Assembly (NCBI RefSeq): GCF_017163935.1 | Contig: NZ_JABVZR010000001.1 | Span: 2,790,001 to 2,854,000, forward strand | DNA from: Novosphingobium terrae | Lineage (GTDB): Bacteria; Pseudomonadota; Alphaproteobacteria; Sphingomonadales; Sphingomonadaceae | Length of the DNA stretch: 64,000 nucleotides | Direction: 5' to 3' | Shown here: positions 43,674 through 53,400 of the stretch, in pieces | How the letters are laid out: each line of letters begins with the position of its first letter | Position numbering within the stretch: the stretch's first letter is position 1 | Notes under the pieces: model-generated | Databases searched by the model: none | The model's input: the letters and a program-made list of their open reading frames with translations, nothing else | Told to the model about the DNA's origin: nothing | Position numbers and translations under genes: made by a program

Positions 43674-46600
43674 ATGAAGGGCCATTGGCGTCACCGTGCA
43701 GGTCGTTTTCCCAAGCGGAGCACGGCAACAGCTCTGGCCCTGATCCTGACATTGGCCGCTGGCGCGGCGCCCGCCCGCGCCGCCGACAAGCTGGTAATCG
43801 CCCCGCCCGCGCCCTGGGTGGTGCCGGTCGGGATGCCGACCGACATGCAGGGCGACACGGCAAAGCCATCCTCGCCCGAGGCGGGGGCCGCGCCGGTCCG
43901 CCTGCTGCTGAGCGATGAGCAACAAGACATCCAGCCCGGCAAGATCACCCGCTATCAGCAGACCATCTATCGCCTGCAGACGGCGCAAGGCCTGCCCGCG
44001 GGCGCGGTCTCCTTTGCCTGGGACCCGGCGACCCAGACCGCCACGGTCCACAAGCTGCAGATCCATCGCGGCGGTCAGGTGATCGACGTTCTGGCCAGCG
44101 GACAGACCTTCACTGTCGTGCGCCGCGAGACCAATCTGGAAAGCGCCGTGCTCGACGGGCAATTGACCGCCTCGATCCAGCCCGAAGGTCTGCAGGCGGG
44201 CGATGTCATCGATCTGGCGGTGTCGATCACCACCAGCGATCCGGCTGTGGGCCATCATGTCGAAATGATGGGCGCGGCCTGGAATGGCGCGCCGATCGCT
44301 CATGCGCATTTCCGCGCGCAATGGCCAGCCACCGTGCCGATGCGGATGCAGGCCGATGGCGGGCTGGTGCTGCCCAAGGTGCAGCGCAAGGATAGTCTGG
44401 CCAGCATCGAGATGACCATGGCCGATCTGCAGCCGCCGGTGCTGCCGAAGGGGGCGCCGCCGCGCTATCAGATCGGCCGGCTGCTGGAAATGACCGACCT
44501 GCCCTCATGGGATGCGCTGAGCGGGCTGATGACGCCGCTTTTCGCCAAGGCCGAAGTGCTGCCGCCGCAGAGCGCGGTGCTGGCCGAGATCGCGAAGATC
44601 AAGGCCCTCTCGCCCGATCCCAAGGTGCGCGCCGAAGCGGCACTGGCGCTGGTGCAGGACCGGGTGCGCTATGTGCTGCTCAGCCTCAATGACGGCGGGC
44701 TGGTGCCGGCGGATGCGGACACCACCTGGTCGCGCCGCTTTGGCGACTGCAAGGGCAAGACGGTGCTGCTGCTGGCACTGCTCCACGGCTTGGGGATCGA
44801 GGCCCATGCCGTGCTGGTCGGCACGCTGACCGGCGACGGGCTGGACCAGCGCCTGCCCCAGATCCGCCTGTTCGACCATGTGCTGGTCAGGGCCAGCATC
44901 GGCGGGCGCGACTATTGGCTCGACGGCACGCGCGTGGGCGACCGGTCGCTCGACGGGATCGAGACGCCCGATTTCCGCTGGGGCCTGCCGCTGATGGCGG
45001 GCTCAACGGGGACTGGCCATGCAGCATTGGTGGCCATGGTGCCTCCGCCTTCCGACAAGCCGCAGGTCGATGTCGCCATCACCATCGACGCGCGCGGCGG
45101 CATCCTGGTCCCTGCCCCCATTCATATCGAGCGCAGGCTGCGCGGCGACGTGGCCGTGGGCACCAATCTGGCGCTGGCCAGTCAGGTGGGCGACGCGCGT
45201 GACGCGGCGCTGCGCCAATTCTGGAAAAGCACCTACGACTTCGCCGAGCCCAAAAGCTTCACCACCAGCTTCGAGCCCATCAAGCGCGAATTGCTTTTCG
45301 TGATGGATGGCACGACAAAGATGGACTGGAACGATGGCTGGTATGAGGCGGATCACGTCTGGGTCGGCTTCAAGGCCGATTTCAGCCGCGACGCCGGGGC
45401 CGACAAGACCGCGCCCTATGCCGTCGCCTACCCCGCCGCCACCCATGTCACCGAAACCATCCTGCTGCCGCCGGACACCGGCACATTCGCGGTGGTGCCC
45501 GGATCGGATGTCGACCAGACCGTGGCGGGGCGCGAATATCACCGCCACGCCCGGGTTGAGGGCGACCGTTTCGTGGTCGAGGAAAGCGACCGCAGCATCG
45601 CTCAGGAATTTCCCGCAGCGCAGGCCCCTGCCGCCGAGGAAACCCTGCGCGCGCTGGCCAAGAAAAGCGTCTTTCTGCGCCGCCCCAACGACTATCACGG
45701 AACGCAGGCCGAGCGTGATGCCGTCCTCGCCTCGGACCCCACCACGGCGCCGGAACTGGTCCGGAAAGCCCGCATCCTGCTGGCCGCCAATCGCGTGCAG
45801 GAAAGCGTGGCGACACTGGACAAGGCCATCGCGCTCGATGCCAAAAATGCAGAAGCCTTCGGCCTGCGGGCCATCGCCCGGATGAACCTGCAGCAGATCG
45901 CCGCGGCCAAGCCCGATCTCGATGCGGGGCTGGCGCTCAATCCGCATGACGGCGCCGTCCTGCAGGCGCAGGGAGAATATGCGGGCCGCCGGCAGGACTA
46001 TGCCACGGCAGTGGAGGCCTTTTCCGCCCTGTTGCAGAACGCCCCCGATTACGCCCCCGCGCTGATGGGCAGGGCGCAGGCCTATTATTACGGGCAGCAT
46101 CGCCTCGATCTGGCGCTGGTCGATGCGGATGCCGCGCTCAAGACGATGCCGCATAATACGCAACTGCACCTGCTGCGGGCCAACATCATGCGCGTCAAAG
46201 GCGATCTCAAGGCGACGGCAGCAGAGGCCGATGCGCTGATGACACCCGCGCCCGGCGATGTCCTCACGCTGGTCACCGCCAGCCGGATCTATGCGGCGGC
46301 GGGTCGGCGCGATGACGCGATGCATGCGCTGGACAAGGCGCTGGCGATCCAGCCGGCCGCCTACATCTATATCAACCGCTATGATATCCGACCCAAAAGC
46401 GACTTGGCCGGGCGGCAAAGCGACATCGACGCGGCCCTCAGGCTGGAACCGGCCTCGCTGGAGGGCCAGGCGGCCAAGGCCCATCTGCAAGGTGAGCAGG
46501 GCAACTGGCATGACGCGGTGGAGACCCTCTCCGCCCTGGTCACGCGCTATCCTGCGCGCTACGATCTGCTGCTGCGGCGGGGGATCGCCTATGCCAAGGC

Positions 46601-47021
46601 GGGCGATGGCCCGGCAGCCGACAAGGATTTCGCCGAGGCCCATGCCCATACTCAGGGCGCGCAGCCGCTCAACAACCTGTGCTGGACCAAGGCGATTGCC
46701 GGAGTCGGGCTGAACCGCGCGCTGGCGGAATGCAACGCGGCGCTGGTGCTCTCGCCCGGGGCGCTCGACATTCAGGACAGCCGCGCTCTGGTCCTGCTGC
46801 GACTGGGCCGGGTGGATGAGGCGCTGGAAGCCTACAACATGATTCTGGCCAAGGCACCGACCCAGGCCGGTTCGCTCTATGGCCGGGCCGTGGCCGAGGA
46901 ACGCAAGGGCAATGCCGCAGCCGCCGCCCGGGATGCCGCCGCGGCGCTGAAAGCCAATCCCGGCGAGGAGGAAGCTTTCGCAAGCTACGGCATGGCGCTG
47001 CAGACCAAGGTAGGCGGGTGA
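43674..47021 (+). CDS. DUF3857/transglutaminase-like/TPR protein, exported
   Basis: An 1115-residue protein. A signal peptide (TALALILTLAAGAAPARA) is followed by a DUF3857 beta domain (about residues 55-270) and a transglutaminase-like domain with Cys in RFGDCKGKT near residue 358, His in FDHVLVRA and Asp in YWLDGTRVG. A beta domain comes next, then a long TPR array (about residues 690-1110; e.g. AEAFGLRAIARMNLQ, PALMGRAQAYYYG). ATG 43674 is preceded by AGGGGGAG. Such proteins are widespread in sphingomonads, but their role is unknown; peptide or glycan binding is plausible. It stands alone before tRNA-Arg. Confidence 0.8.
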   Translation: MKGHWRHRAGRFPKRSTATALALILTLAAGAAPARAADKLVIAPPAPWVVPVGMPTDMQGDTAKPSSPEAGAAPVRLLLSDEQQDIQPGKITRYQQTIYRLQTAQGLPAGAVSFAWDPATQTATVHKLQIHRGGQVIDVLASGQTFTVVRRETNLESAVLDGQLTASIQPEGLQAGDVIDLAVSITTSDPAVGHHVEMMGAAWNGAPIAHAHFRAQWPATVPMRMQADGGLVLPKVQRKDSLASIEMTMADLQPPVLPKGAPPRYQIGRLLEMTDLPSWDALSGLMTPLFAKAEVLPPQSAVLAEIAKIKALSPDPKVRAEAALALVQDRVRYVLLSLNDGGLVPADADTTWSRRFGDCKGKTVLLLALLHGLGIEAHAVLVGTLTGDGLDQRLPQIRLFDHVLVRASIGGRDYWLDGTRVGDRSLDGIETPDFRWGLPLMAGSTGTGHAALVAMVPPPSDKPQVDVAITIDARGGILVPAPIHIERRLRGDVAVGTNLALASQVGDARDAALRQFWKSTYDFAEPKSFTTSFEPIKRELLFVMDGTTKMDWNDGWYEADHVWVGFKADFSRDAGADKTAPYAVAYPAATHVTETILLPPDTGTFAVVPGSDVDQTVAGREYHRHARVEGDRFVVEESDRSIAQEFPAAQAPAAEETLRALAKKSVFLRRPNDYHGTQAERDAVLASDPTTAPELVRKARILLAANRVQESVATLDKAIALDAKNAEAFGLRAIARMNLQQIAAAKPDLDAGLALNPHDGAVLQAQGEYAGRRQDYATAVEAFSALLQNAPDYAPALMGRAQAYYYGQHRLDLALVDADAALKTMPHNTQLHLLRANIMRVKGDLKATAAEADALMTPAPGDVLTLVTASRIYAAAGRRDDAMHALDKALAIQPAAYIYINRYDIRPKSDLAGRQSDIDAALRLEPASLEGQAAKAHLQGEQGNWHDAVETLSALVTRYPARYDLLLRRGIAYAKAGDGPAADKDFAEAHAHTQGAQPLNNLCWTKAIAGVGLNRALAECNAALVLSPGALDIQDSRALVLLRLGRVDEALEAYNMILAKAPTQAGSLYGRAVAEERKGNAAAAARDAAAALKANPGEEEAFASYGMALQTKVGG

Positions 47022-47041
47022 TCGCGCGCTGCGGCGTAGGT

Positions 47042-47118
47042 TGGTGCACCCAACTGGATTCGAACCAGTGGCCTTCGGATTAGGAATCCGACGCTCTATC
47101 CTGCTGAGCTATGGGTGC
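47042..47118 (-). tRNA. tRNA-Arg (anticodon CCT)
   Basis: Read on the minus strand, this 77-base sequence folds as a full cloverleaf. The acceptor stem GCACCCA pairs with TGGGTGC, followed by a D-arm and the anticodon stem TCGGA/TCCGA with loop TTCCTAA, giving anticodon CCT. The T-arm is ACTGG-TTCGAAT-CCAGT. The 3' CCA is encoded. It reads the rare AGG arginine codon. Confidence 0.97.
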
Positions 47119-47224
47119 TTAACCCCGCCAACCAGCAGGATGCAGAGCGCCTCTTAATCGCCAGCGGGGCGCATGGCAACGGTTCAGTCGCGTTTCGATC
47201 CCGGCATAAGAAAGCGCCGGCGTT

Positions 47225-47710
47225 TCAGTTGATCTCTTCGGGCGGCGCGACCGGGATCAGCAAAGGCGCAATGCCGATGCCTTCCTCCAGCATCTCCTGC
47301 ACATCCTGCGCGCTGGCGCGGCCATGGATGGGGGCGTTTTCCTTCTCGCCATAATGCATGGCGCGGGCGTCTTTGGCGAAACCATCCCCCACCCAGCGCG
47401 AGCTTTTGATCGCCTCGGCCTGAAGCGCGGCCACCGCTTGCAGCATCGCCCTGGCCTCAGGCGGCAAGGCAGGCGGCGTTGGAGCAGGCGCAGGCGCAGC
47501 TGACACCTTGGCCGGTTCGAGTTCGACTGCCTTCTGGTTGCCCTTGCGCCCCAGATTGGGCGCCATCAGCGCCTTGCTCACGCGCGCGCTGCCGCAATCC
47601 GGGCAGGCAATCAGCCCGCGCGCCTGCTGCCCGTCAAAATCGCCCGAGGAGCCGAACCAGCCCTCGAATTTATGGCCGCCCTCTTCGCATTGCAGATCGT
47701 AGACAATCAT
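47225..47710 (-). CDS. DUF1178 family protein
   Basis: A 161-residue protein of the alpha/betaproteobacterial DUF1178 family. It has MIVYDLQCEEGGHKFEGWFGSS at the N-terminus, with zinc-ribbon-like Cys at C8 and the CPDC pair, then a Pro/Ala linker. The conserved C-terminal half includes SSRWVGDGFAKDARAMHYGEKENAPIHGRA in parts. Function unknown. It overlaps the stop of the upstream nitrilase-family gene by 4 bp and is in the grxC-amidase-DUF1178 operon that is common in this class. Confidence 0.87.
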   Translation of the reverse strand: MIVYDLQCEEGGHKFEGWFGSSGDFDGQQARGLIACPDCGSARVSKALMAPNLGRKGNQKAVELEPAKVSAAPAPAPTPPALPPEARAMLQAVAALQAEAIKSSRWVGDGFAKDARAMHYGEKENAPIHGRASAQDVQEMLEEGIGIAPLLIPVAPPEEIN

Positions 47711-48549
47711 GATGCGCGGGCGGCTCCCACCGGACGACGGTTGTCGAGGCTGGGCAGTTGAGCGCGCACTTCAGCGGTGCGGGCCGGATCGATCTCGGCG
47801 AAGGCCACGCCTGCCGCCTCTCCACCCATATCCAGCGCCACGCCGCCCCATGGGTCGACCACGAGGCTGTGGCCATAGGTGGCGCGGCCATCCTCATGCG
47901 TGCCCACCTGAGCCGCCGACACCACCCAGGCACTGGCCTCCACCGCACGGGCGCGCTGGAGCAGATGCCAATGCGCCCCGCCTGTCGGCACGGTGAAGGC
48001 GGCGGGAATGGCGATCACATCGCAGCGCGCCTGCCCCAGCGCCTCGAACAGCGCCGGGAAGCGCAGATCGTAGCAGATCGCGAGGCCAAGGCGGCCCAGC
48101 GGCGTTTCCACCACCACAGCGCCCTCGCCCGGGGCATAGGCGGCGGATTCGCGCCAGCGCTCACCGGTGGCCAGATCGACGTCGAACATGTGCATCTTGT
48201 CGTAGCGCGCGGCGATCGCGCCCTTGTCGTCGATGACGAAGGTACGGTTGGCATAGCGGCCATCGGCACCTTCTTCGCCCTCGCGGTCGATCGCCAGAGA
48301 GCCCAGTGCGACCCAGATGCCATGCTCTGCTGCCGCCTTGCGCGCGGCAGCCAGCACCACATCATCGCCTTCCTTGCGGATGCTGGCGCGGGCGCGGGTG
48401 CGATCCTTGTCGATCAGGCCGCACATTTCGGGCGTGAACAGCATCACCGCCCCGCCCGCCTTGGCCTGCGCCACCGCCTTCACGGTGGCATCGGCATTGG
48501 CCTGCGGGTCAATGCCCGAGGTCATCTGGAACAGGGCCACCCGCGCCAT
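47707..48549 (-). CDS. Carbon-nitrogen hydrolase, Nit1/NitA-type (deaminated-glutathione amidase)
   Basis: A 280-residue nitrilase-superfamily enzyme. The catalytic triad is E41 (FTPEMCG), K118 (RYDKMHMFD) and C159 (ICYDLRFP), the Nit1 subgroup pattern. Known Nit1 proteins hydrolyse deaminated glutathione formed by transaminase side reactions. The neighbouring glutaredoxin gene, 4 bp upstream, supports a glutathione link. ATG 48549 was chosen from the conserved N-terminus MARVALFQMTSG; a longer frame runs through grxC. Confidence 0.85.
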   Translation of the reverse strand: MARVALFQMTSGIDPQANADATVKAVAQAKAGGAVMLFTPEMCGLIDKDRTRARASIRKEGDDVVLAAARKAAAEHGIWVALGSLAIDREGEEGADGRYANRTFVIDDKGAIAARYDKMHMFDVDLATGERWRESAAYAPGEGAVVVETPLGRLGLAICYDLRFPALFEALGQARCDVIAIPAAFTVPTGGAHWHLLQRARAVEASAWVVSAAQVGTHEDGRATYGHSLVVDPWGGVALDMGGEAAGVAFAEIDPARTAEVRAQLPSLDNRRPVGAARAS

Positions 48550-48553
48550 GGCG

Positions 48554-48814
48554 TTACAGGCCCAGCATCGCGTCAAGCTTGCCCGCGCGGTCCAGCGCAT
48601 GGAGATCGTCCGATCCGCCAATCGCCGCATCGTCGATAAAGATCTGGGGCACGGTGCGCGCATCGGGCTTGCGCTCGACCATCTCGCGGCGCTTCGACGT
48701 GTCCATCGAGGTGTCATATTCGGTGTAGGCCACGCCCTTGCTGTCCAGCAGCGCCTTGGCGCGCACGCAATAGCCGCAGCCCCACTGCGTGTAGATTTCA
48801 ACCTTGGCGGTCAT
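48554..48814 (-). CDS. grxC: Glutaredoxin 3
   Basis: An 86-residue dithiol glutaredoxin with active site C13-G-Y-C16, TVPQIF with the cis-Pro and the GGSDDLHAL glutathione-binding loop. It reduces disulfides using glutathione in the cytoplasm. ATG 48814 has GAGG eight bases upstream; ATG 48820 lies too close to it. It is the first gene of the operon with the amidase and DUF1178. Its promoter region is shared with the divergent hsp20 gene. Confidence 0.93.
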   Translation of the reverse strand: MTAKVEIYTQWGCGYCVRAKALLDSKGVAYTEYDTSMDTSKRREMVERKPDARTVPQIFIDDAAIGGSDDLHALDRAGKLDAMLGL

Positions 48815-48827
48815 GGGCATATCCTCA

Positions 48828-48854
48828 CTTGAACAAAATCGTCATGCCCCATGT
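48828..48854 (+). promoter_or_regulatory. Sigma-32 (RpoH) heat-shock promoter of hsp20
   Basis: CTTGAA (48828-48833), preceded by TATCCTCA, and CCCCATGT (48847-48854) are 13 bp apart. This matches the sigma-32 consensus at nearly every position. Transcription would start near 48861, giving a leader of about 130 bases. Confidence 0.8.
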
Positions 48855-48860
48855 AGGCGG

Positions 48861-48992
48861 GGGGCTTGAAATGCCAAGCGGCTATCATACCTTCCGTGAT
48901 GTGTCATGGCCCACCGGGGATGGCACGGAACCCGAGGCGCCTTTTGGGCCTCACATTTGTGAAATTGCTCAAAGCAAAGAGGATTTTACCGT
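48861..48992 (+). promoter_or_regulatory. ROSE-like RNA thermometer in the hsp20 leader
   Basis: The leader can form four hairpins in a row: GCC-AAGC-GGC (48873-48882); GTGTCAT with ATGGCAC (48901-48926); GAGGCGCC with GGGCCTC; and a last one in which AAAT..CTC (48962-48970) pairs with GAG.ATTT (48979-48986). The last hairpin hides the ribosome site AGAGGA. ROSE elements of alphaproteobacterial small heat-shock genes have this layout, with the start ATG just after the final hairpin. Confidence 0.5.
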
Positions 48993-49472
48993 ATGAACCG
49001 TCTGGATTTCACCCCCTATCGCCGCAGCACTGTGGGTTTCGACCGTCTGTTCGACCTGCTGGAAAACAATGCACGCGCCAACAGCGGGGACAATTACCCC
49101 CCCTTCAACATCGAACGCCGCGATGAAGATGCCTATCGCATCACGCTGGCCGTTGCCGGTTTCAAGTCGTCCGAGATCGACATCACCGCTCAACAGAATC
49201 TGCTGGTGATCCAGGGCCGCAAGGCCGAGGAAACCCAGAATGCCGGGCAGTTCCTGCACCTTGGCATCGCGCAGCGCGGTTTCGAGCGTCGCTTTGAACT
49301 GGCCGATTTCGTCCGCGTGGAAAGCGCCGGGCTTGAAGACGGCCTGCTGGTGATCGACCTTGTGCGCGAAGTGCCCGAGGCGATGAAGCCCCGCAAGATC
49401 GCCATTGGCGGCACCCAGCCGCTCAGCGTGATCGATGGTGGCGCCAGCAGCAGCGAGGCTGACGCGGCGTAA
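48993..49472 (+). CDS. Small heat-shock protein, IbpA/Hsp20 type
   Basis: A 159-residue alpha-crystallin-domain chaperone. The N-terminal arm has FDRLFDLLEN. The crystallin core runs from YPPFNIERRDEDAYRITLAVAGF to GLEDGLLVIDLVREVPE, and a short tail holds KPRKIAIG. It holds unfolded proteins during heat stress. Expression appears doubly heat-controlled: a sigma-32 promoter and a leader that can mask the ribosome site. It is monocistronic, with a terminator directly after it. Confidence 0.93.
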   Translation: MNRLDFTPYRRSTVGFDRLFDLLENNARANSGDNYPPFNIERRDEDAYRITLAVAGFKSSEIDITAQQNLLVIQGRKAEETQNAGQFLHLGIAQRGFERRFELADFVRVESAGLEDGLLVIDLVREVPEAMKPRKIAIGGTQPLSVIDGGASSSEADAA

Positions 49473-49480
49473 ACCGCGAT

Positions 49481-49504
49481 CCGGGCCCGGCGTTTCCGGG
49501 CCCG
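49481..49504 (+). terminator. Terminator after hsp20
   Basis: CGGGCCCGG and CCGGGCCCG form a 9-bp stem with loop CGTTT, eight bases after the hsp20 stop codon. No T-run follows. Confidence 0.65.
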
Positions 49505-49544
49505 CGCATCATCAGATATAAAAACAATTCGCCCAAAACAATTC

Positions 49545-49573
49545 GGGGGTGAGTCCGGGAAAGACTCACCCCC
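49545..49573 (-). terminator. Strong hairpin ending the minus-strand RNA
   Basis: GGGGGTGAGTC and GACTCACCCCC pair perfectly over 11 bp with a 7-base loop. On the minus strand GAATTGTTTT follows, so termination in that direction is favoured. Confidence 0.6.
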
Positions 49574-49810
49574 ACGGCTTTGGCGCCGCCACGTTCCCCC
49601 AAGAGCGATCCGGGTCGCTAAAGACCGCTCGCGCGGAACGAGCCGTAAAACCCGTTCAACATCATAGTTGCATGAAGCCGCGACCAACCGGACGGTGATC
49701 GCGCATTGCATCTCATCATCGGCCTGCTGAAGGTGCAGACCTTGTAGGCATCCTCTCCACCAGAGACCGTTGACCGATCTCCATCCCTTTGGCGCCCAGG
49801 TTGCGCCTTA
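49545..49810 (-). ncRNA. Unassigned structured RNA (or small mRNA) between hsp20 and pyrG
   Basis: On the minus strand this segment ends in an 11-bp perfect hairpin (49545-49555 with 49563-49573, loop of 7) followed by a T-rich run. Inside are several stable stems, e.g. GGTCTGC with GCAGGCC, GCGATCACCG with CGGTTGGTCGC, and CGGCTCG with CGAGCGG. GATCGGTC pairs with GACC..GATC over a long distance. A 33-codon frame (49719-49618) overlaps the end of an 11-codon one by ATGA, so a small mRNA is also possible. It does not match tmRNA, RNase P or SRP RNA motifs I know; 6S RNA is conceivable but unproven. The rest of the 49473-49969 gap shows no protein gene. Confidence 0.4.
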
Positions 49811-49969
49811 TTCTTTCACCGGCACGAACAAAAATTTCATTCAAGCCGGTGACTTGTTTTAGAAATTATCGCCGCGTTCAGCTTGAGGCAAGGCAGTAAA
49901 GCTGCATTCCGTCGCCGCCAAAGACCGGATGGGCGCGATCGGACAATTCCGGCCGCACCCATCACGCAA

Positions 49970-51613
<1,644 letters not shown>

Positions 51614-51705
51614 TTAATCGTGAGGAGGGGGGAAAGACAAGCGCCATCGGCGCCAATCCGGGAATGAATCCACAATTGCGTGGATCGCTTATCGCAAACA
51701 AGGCT

Positions 51706-51740
51706 CCGCCCGCCCCTCCGAAGGTCGGCGGGGCGGGCGG
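51706..51740 (-). terminator. Terminator between secG and pyrG
   Basis: CCGCCCGCCCC (51706-51716) and GGGGCGGGCGG (51730-51740) form an 11-bp perfect stem with a 13-base loop, 17 bases after the secG stop. On the minus strand a T-rich stretch (CTTGTTTG) follows. Confidence 0.65.
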
Positions 51741-51757
51741 GCATCATGCTGGAATGC

Positions 51758-52150
51758 TTACTTTTTGGCCGCGCCAGCCAGCGGATCGAGCGGCGCTGCC
51801 GGAGCAGGGCTGTTCGTCGCAGCGGGAGCCGTGGTCTTGCCCAGCGGATCGGCGGGCGCCGAGGCCGGAGCGGTGGGCACGGCGCGGTTGAGCGAATCAT
51901 CCACCGTCTCGGCCGAGCCGCTCTTGACCGCCAGAGCAGCCAGAATGATCGAGAGCGCCACGAAGAGGCCGCCCAGAACCTGGGTCATGCGCGTCATGAA
52001 ATCGGCGGCGCCGCGTGCCGACATAAAGCCCGAGGGGCTGCCGCCCACGCCCAGCCCGCCGCCTTCCGACTTCTGGATCAGGATCACGACGACCAGCAGA
52101 ATGGTAACCAGGGCCTGCACGACCGTCAGGAACAGAAACAGGGAGGACAT
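51758..52150 (-). CDS. secG: Preprotein translocase subunit SecG
   Basis: A 130-residue inner-membrane protein with two helices (LFLTVVQALVTILLVVVILIQ and VLGGLFVALSIILAALAV) and the conserved SEGGGLGVGGSPSGF loop between them. The C-terminal tail is Ala/Pro-rich, as is usual in alphaproteobacteria. SecG assists SecYE in protein export. It lies between tpiA and pyrG, the standard order in many alphaproteobacteria. Confidence 0.95.
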   Translation of the reverse strand: MSSLFLFLTVVQALVTILLVVVILIQKSEGGGLGVGGSPSGFMSARGAADFMTRMTQVLGGLFVALSIILAALAVKSGSAETVDDSLNRAVPTAPASAPADPLGKTTAPAATNSPAPAAPLDPLAGAAKK

Positions 52151-52281
52151 GAACAGGCTCTCATCGCGTGAAACGGATTAAAATCGCTGGCGCATCTAGG
52201 CGTGCGAGGCCACGAGCGCAAGGCGTGGCCGGGCGATTTTAGCAACTATTATGACACAGTGGACACAGACAAGGCTGCGGA

Positions 52282-53040
52282 TCAGGCCTCGACCAGCGCG
52301 GCGGCGGCCAGAATGATCCCGGAAAAACGCTCTGCGGTCAGGCTCGCGCCGCCCACCAGCGCCCCGCCGACATCCTCGGCAGCCAGCAGTTCAGCGGCAT
52401 TCTCCGGCGTCACCGAACCGCCATAGAGGATACGCACCCCCTGCCCCGCCGCGCCATAGACCTCGACCAGCGTGGCGCGGATGGCGCGATGCATCGCCCC
52501 CACATCCGCCACCGTGGGCACGCGACCCGTGCCGATCGCCCAGACCGGTTCGTAACCGACCACCAGATGGGCGGCGGCATCGGGCACCTGAGGCAGCGAG
52601 GCGCGCAATTGCGCCGTCACCGTCGCCACGGCCTGGCCTTCAAGGCGCTTGTCCTCATTCTCGCCGACACAGACCAGCGCCTGCATGCCGGCGGCCAGCA
52701 CCGCCTCGGCCTTGGCACGGACCAGCGAATCATCCTCGCCCTGCTGCCAGCGCCGCTCGGAATGGCCCACGATCACGAAACGCGCGCCGGAATCGGCCAG
52801 CATGGAGGCAGAGACCTCACCGGTGAAAGCGCCGCTCTCGCCGGTATGGGCATTCTGGGCGCCAACGCCGATATGCTGCGCCTCATGCGCCACGGCGTAA
52901 AGCAGCGTGGCGGGCGGCGCGAGAGCGATCTCGACCGAAGGATGGCGCTGGGCCAGCCGGTCGATCGCCCTTGCCTCGGCCAGAGCGCCGCGCAGGCCGT
53001 TCATCTTCCAGTTCCCCACGATATACGGCCTGAGCGCCAT
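52282..53040 (-). CDS. tpiA: Triosephosphate isomerase
   Basis: A 252-residue (beta/alpha)8 enzyme that interconverts dihydroxyacetone phosphate and glyceraldehyde-3-phosphate. The catalytic residues are visible: K12 in VGNWKMNG, H93 in VGHSERR and E164 in GYEPVWAIGTG. The phosphate loop is in YGGSVTPENA. ATG 53040 begins the conserved MALRPYIVGNWK. A longer frame to 53082 lacks support. secG follows after 131 bp on the same strand; ppiD is divergent. Confidence 0.97.
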   Translation of the reverse strand: MALRPYIVGNWKMNGLRGALAEARAIDRLAQRHPSVEIALAPPATLLYAVAHEAQHIGVGAQNAHTGESGAFTGEVSASMLADSGARFVIVGHSERRWQQGEDDSLVRAKAEAVLAAGMQALVCVGENEDKRLEGQAVATVTAQLRASLPQVPDAAAHLVVGYEPVWAIGTGRVPTVADVGAMHRAIRATLVEVYGAAGQGVRILYGGSVTPENAAELLAAEDVGGALVGGASLTAERFSGIILAAAALVEA

Positions 53041-53400
53041 CAAATCTCGTTCCCTCTCTGGGCGCCGCCCGGGGGGCGACACCGATGAATCGCGGCGCGG
53101 GCGAAACGCTCGACACAGGATGGAGCGCTGCGGCGCCCTTGCCGCAAAATAAGCTGCATGTCCGGAGCGATCTCATCGCATTCCGCTTCCGCATAGGTAT
53201 GCATAACCAGCAATCCATGCCCAATGCAAGTCCTTGCTGCAAGCGCACAGACCATAATGGACCAATGCGGGCAGACCATTGCGGGAACGCCCAAGGCGCT
53301 CTAAAGCCCCGAGCCATATGTTCGCCCGGCCTGGGGCGCGTCCTCCTGTATCGGGAGCGCGCTGCTGGCACACGGGGGGCGGTTGGATTAAGGTTGGCCG
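53041..53400. other. Intergenic region between divergent tpiA and ppiD
   Basis: This 360-bp gap must hold the promoters of both genes. I see no convincing gene. Short GC-rich inverted repeats are present (e.g. around 53064-53080), but nothing can be assigned. TTGATTAAGG-like spacing before ppiD is absent, and its ribosome site is TAAGG about nine bases before ATG 53401. Confidence 0.5.

Noticed and set aside
48865..48893. Second CTTGAA (48865) as the hsp20 -35
   Set aside because: No acceptable -10 lies at 13-17 bp from it, whereas the CTTGAA at 48828 has a perfect CCCCATGT partner; the second copy falls in the leader RNA.
49190..49711. Minus-strand 173-codon frame across the hsp20 3' end
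   Set aside because: It is antisense to hsp20 and to its terminator; the translation has no recognisable domain, and the segment is better explained by a structured RNA plus hsp20.
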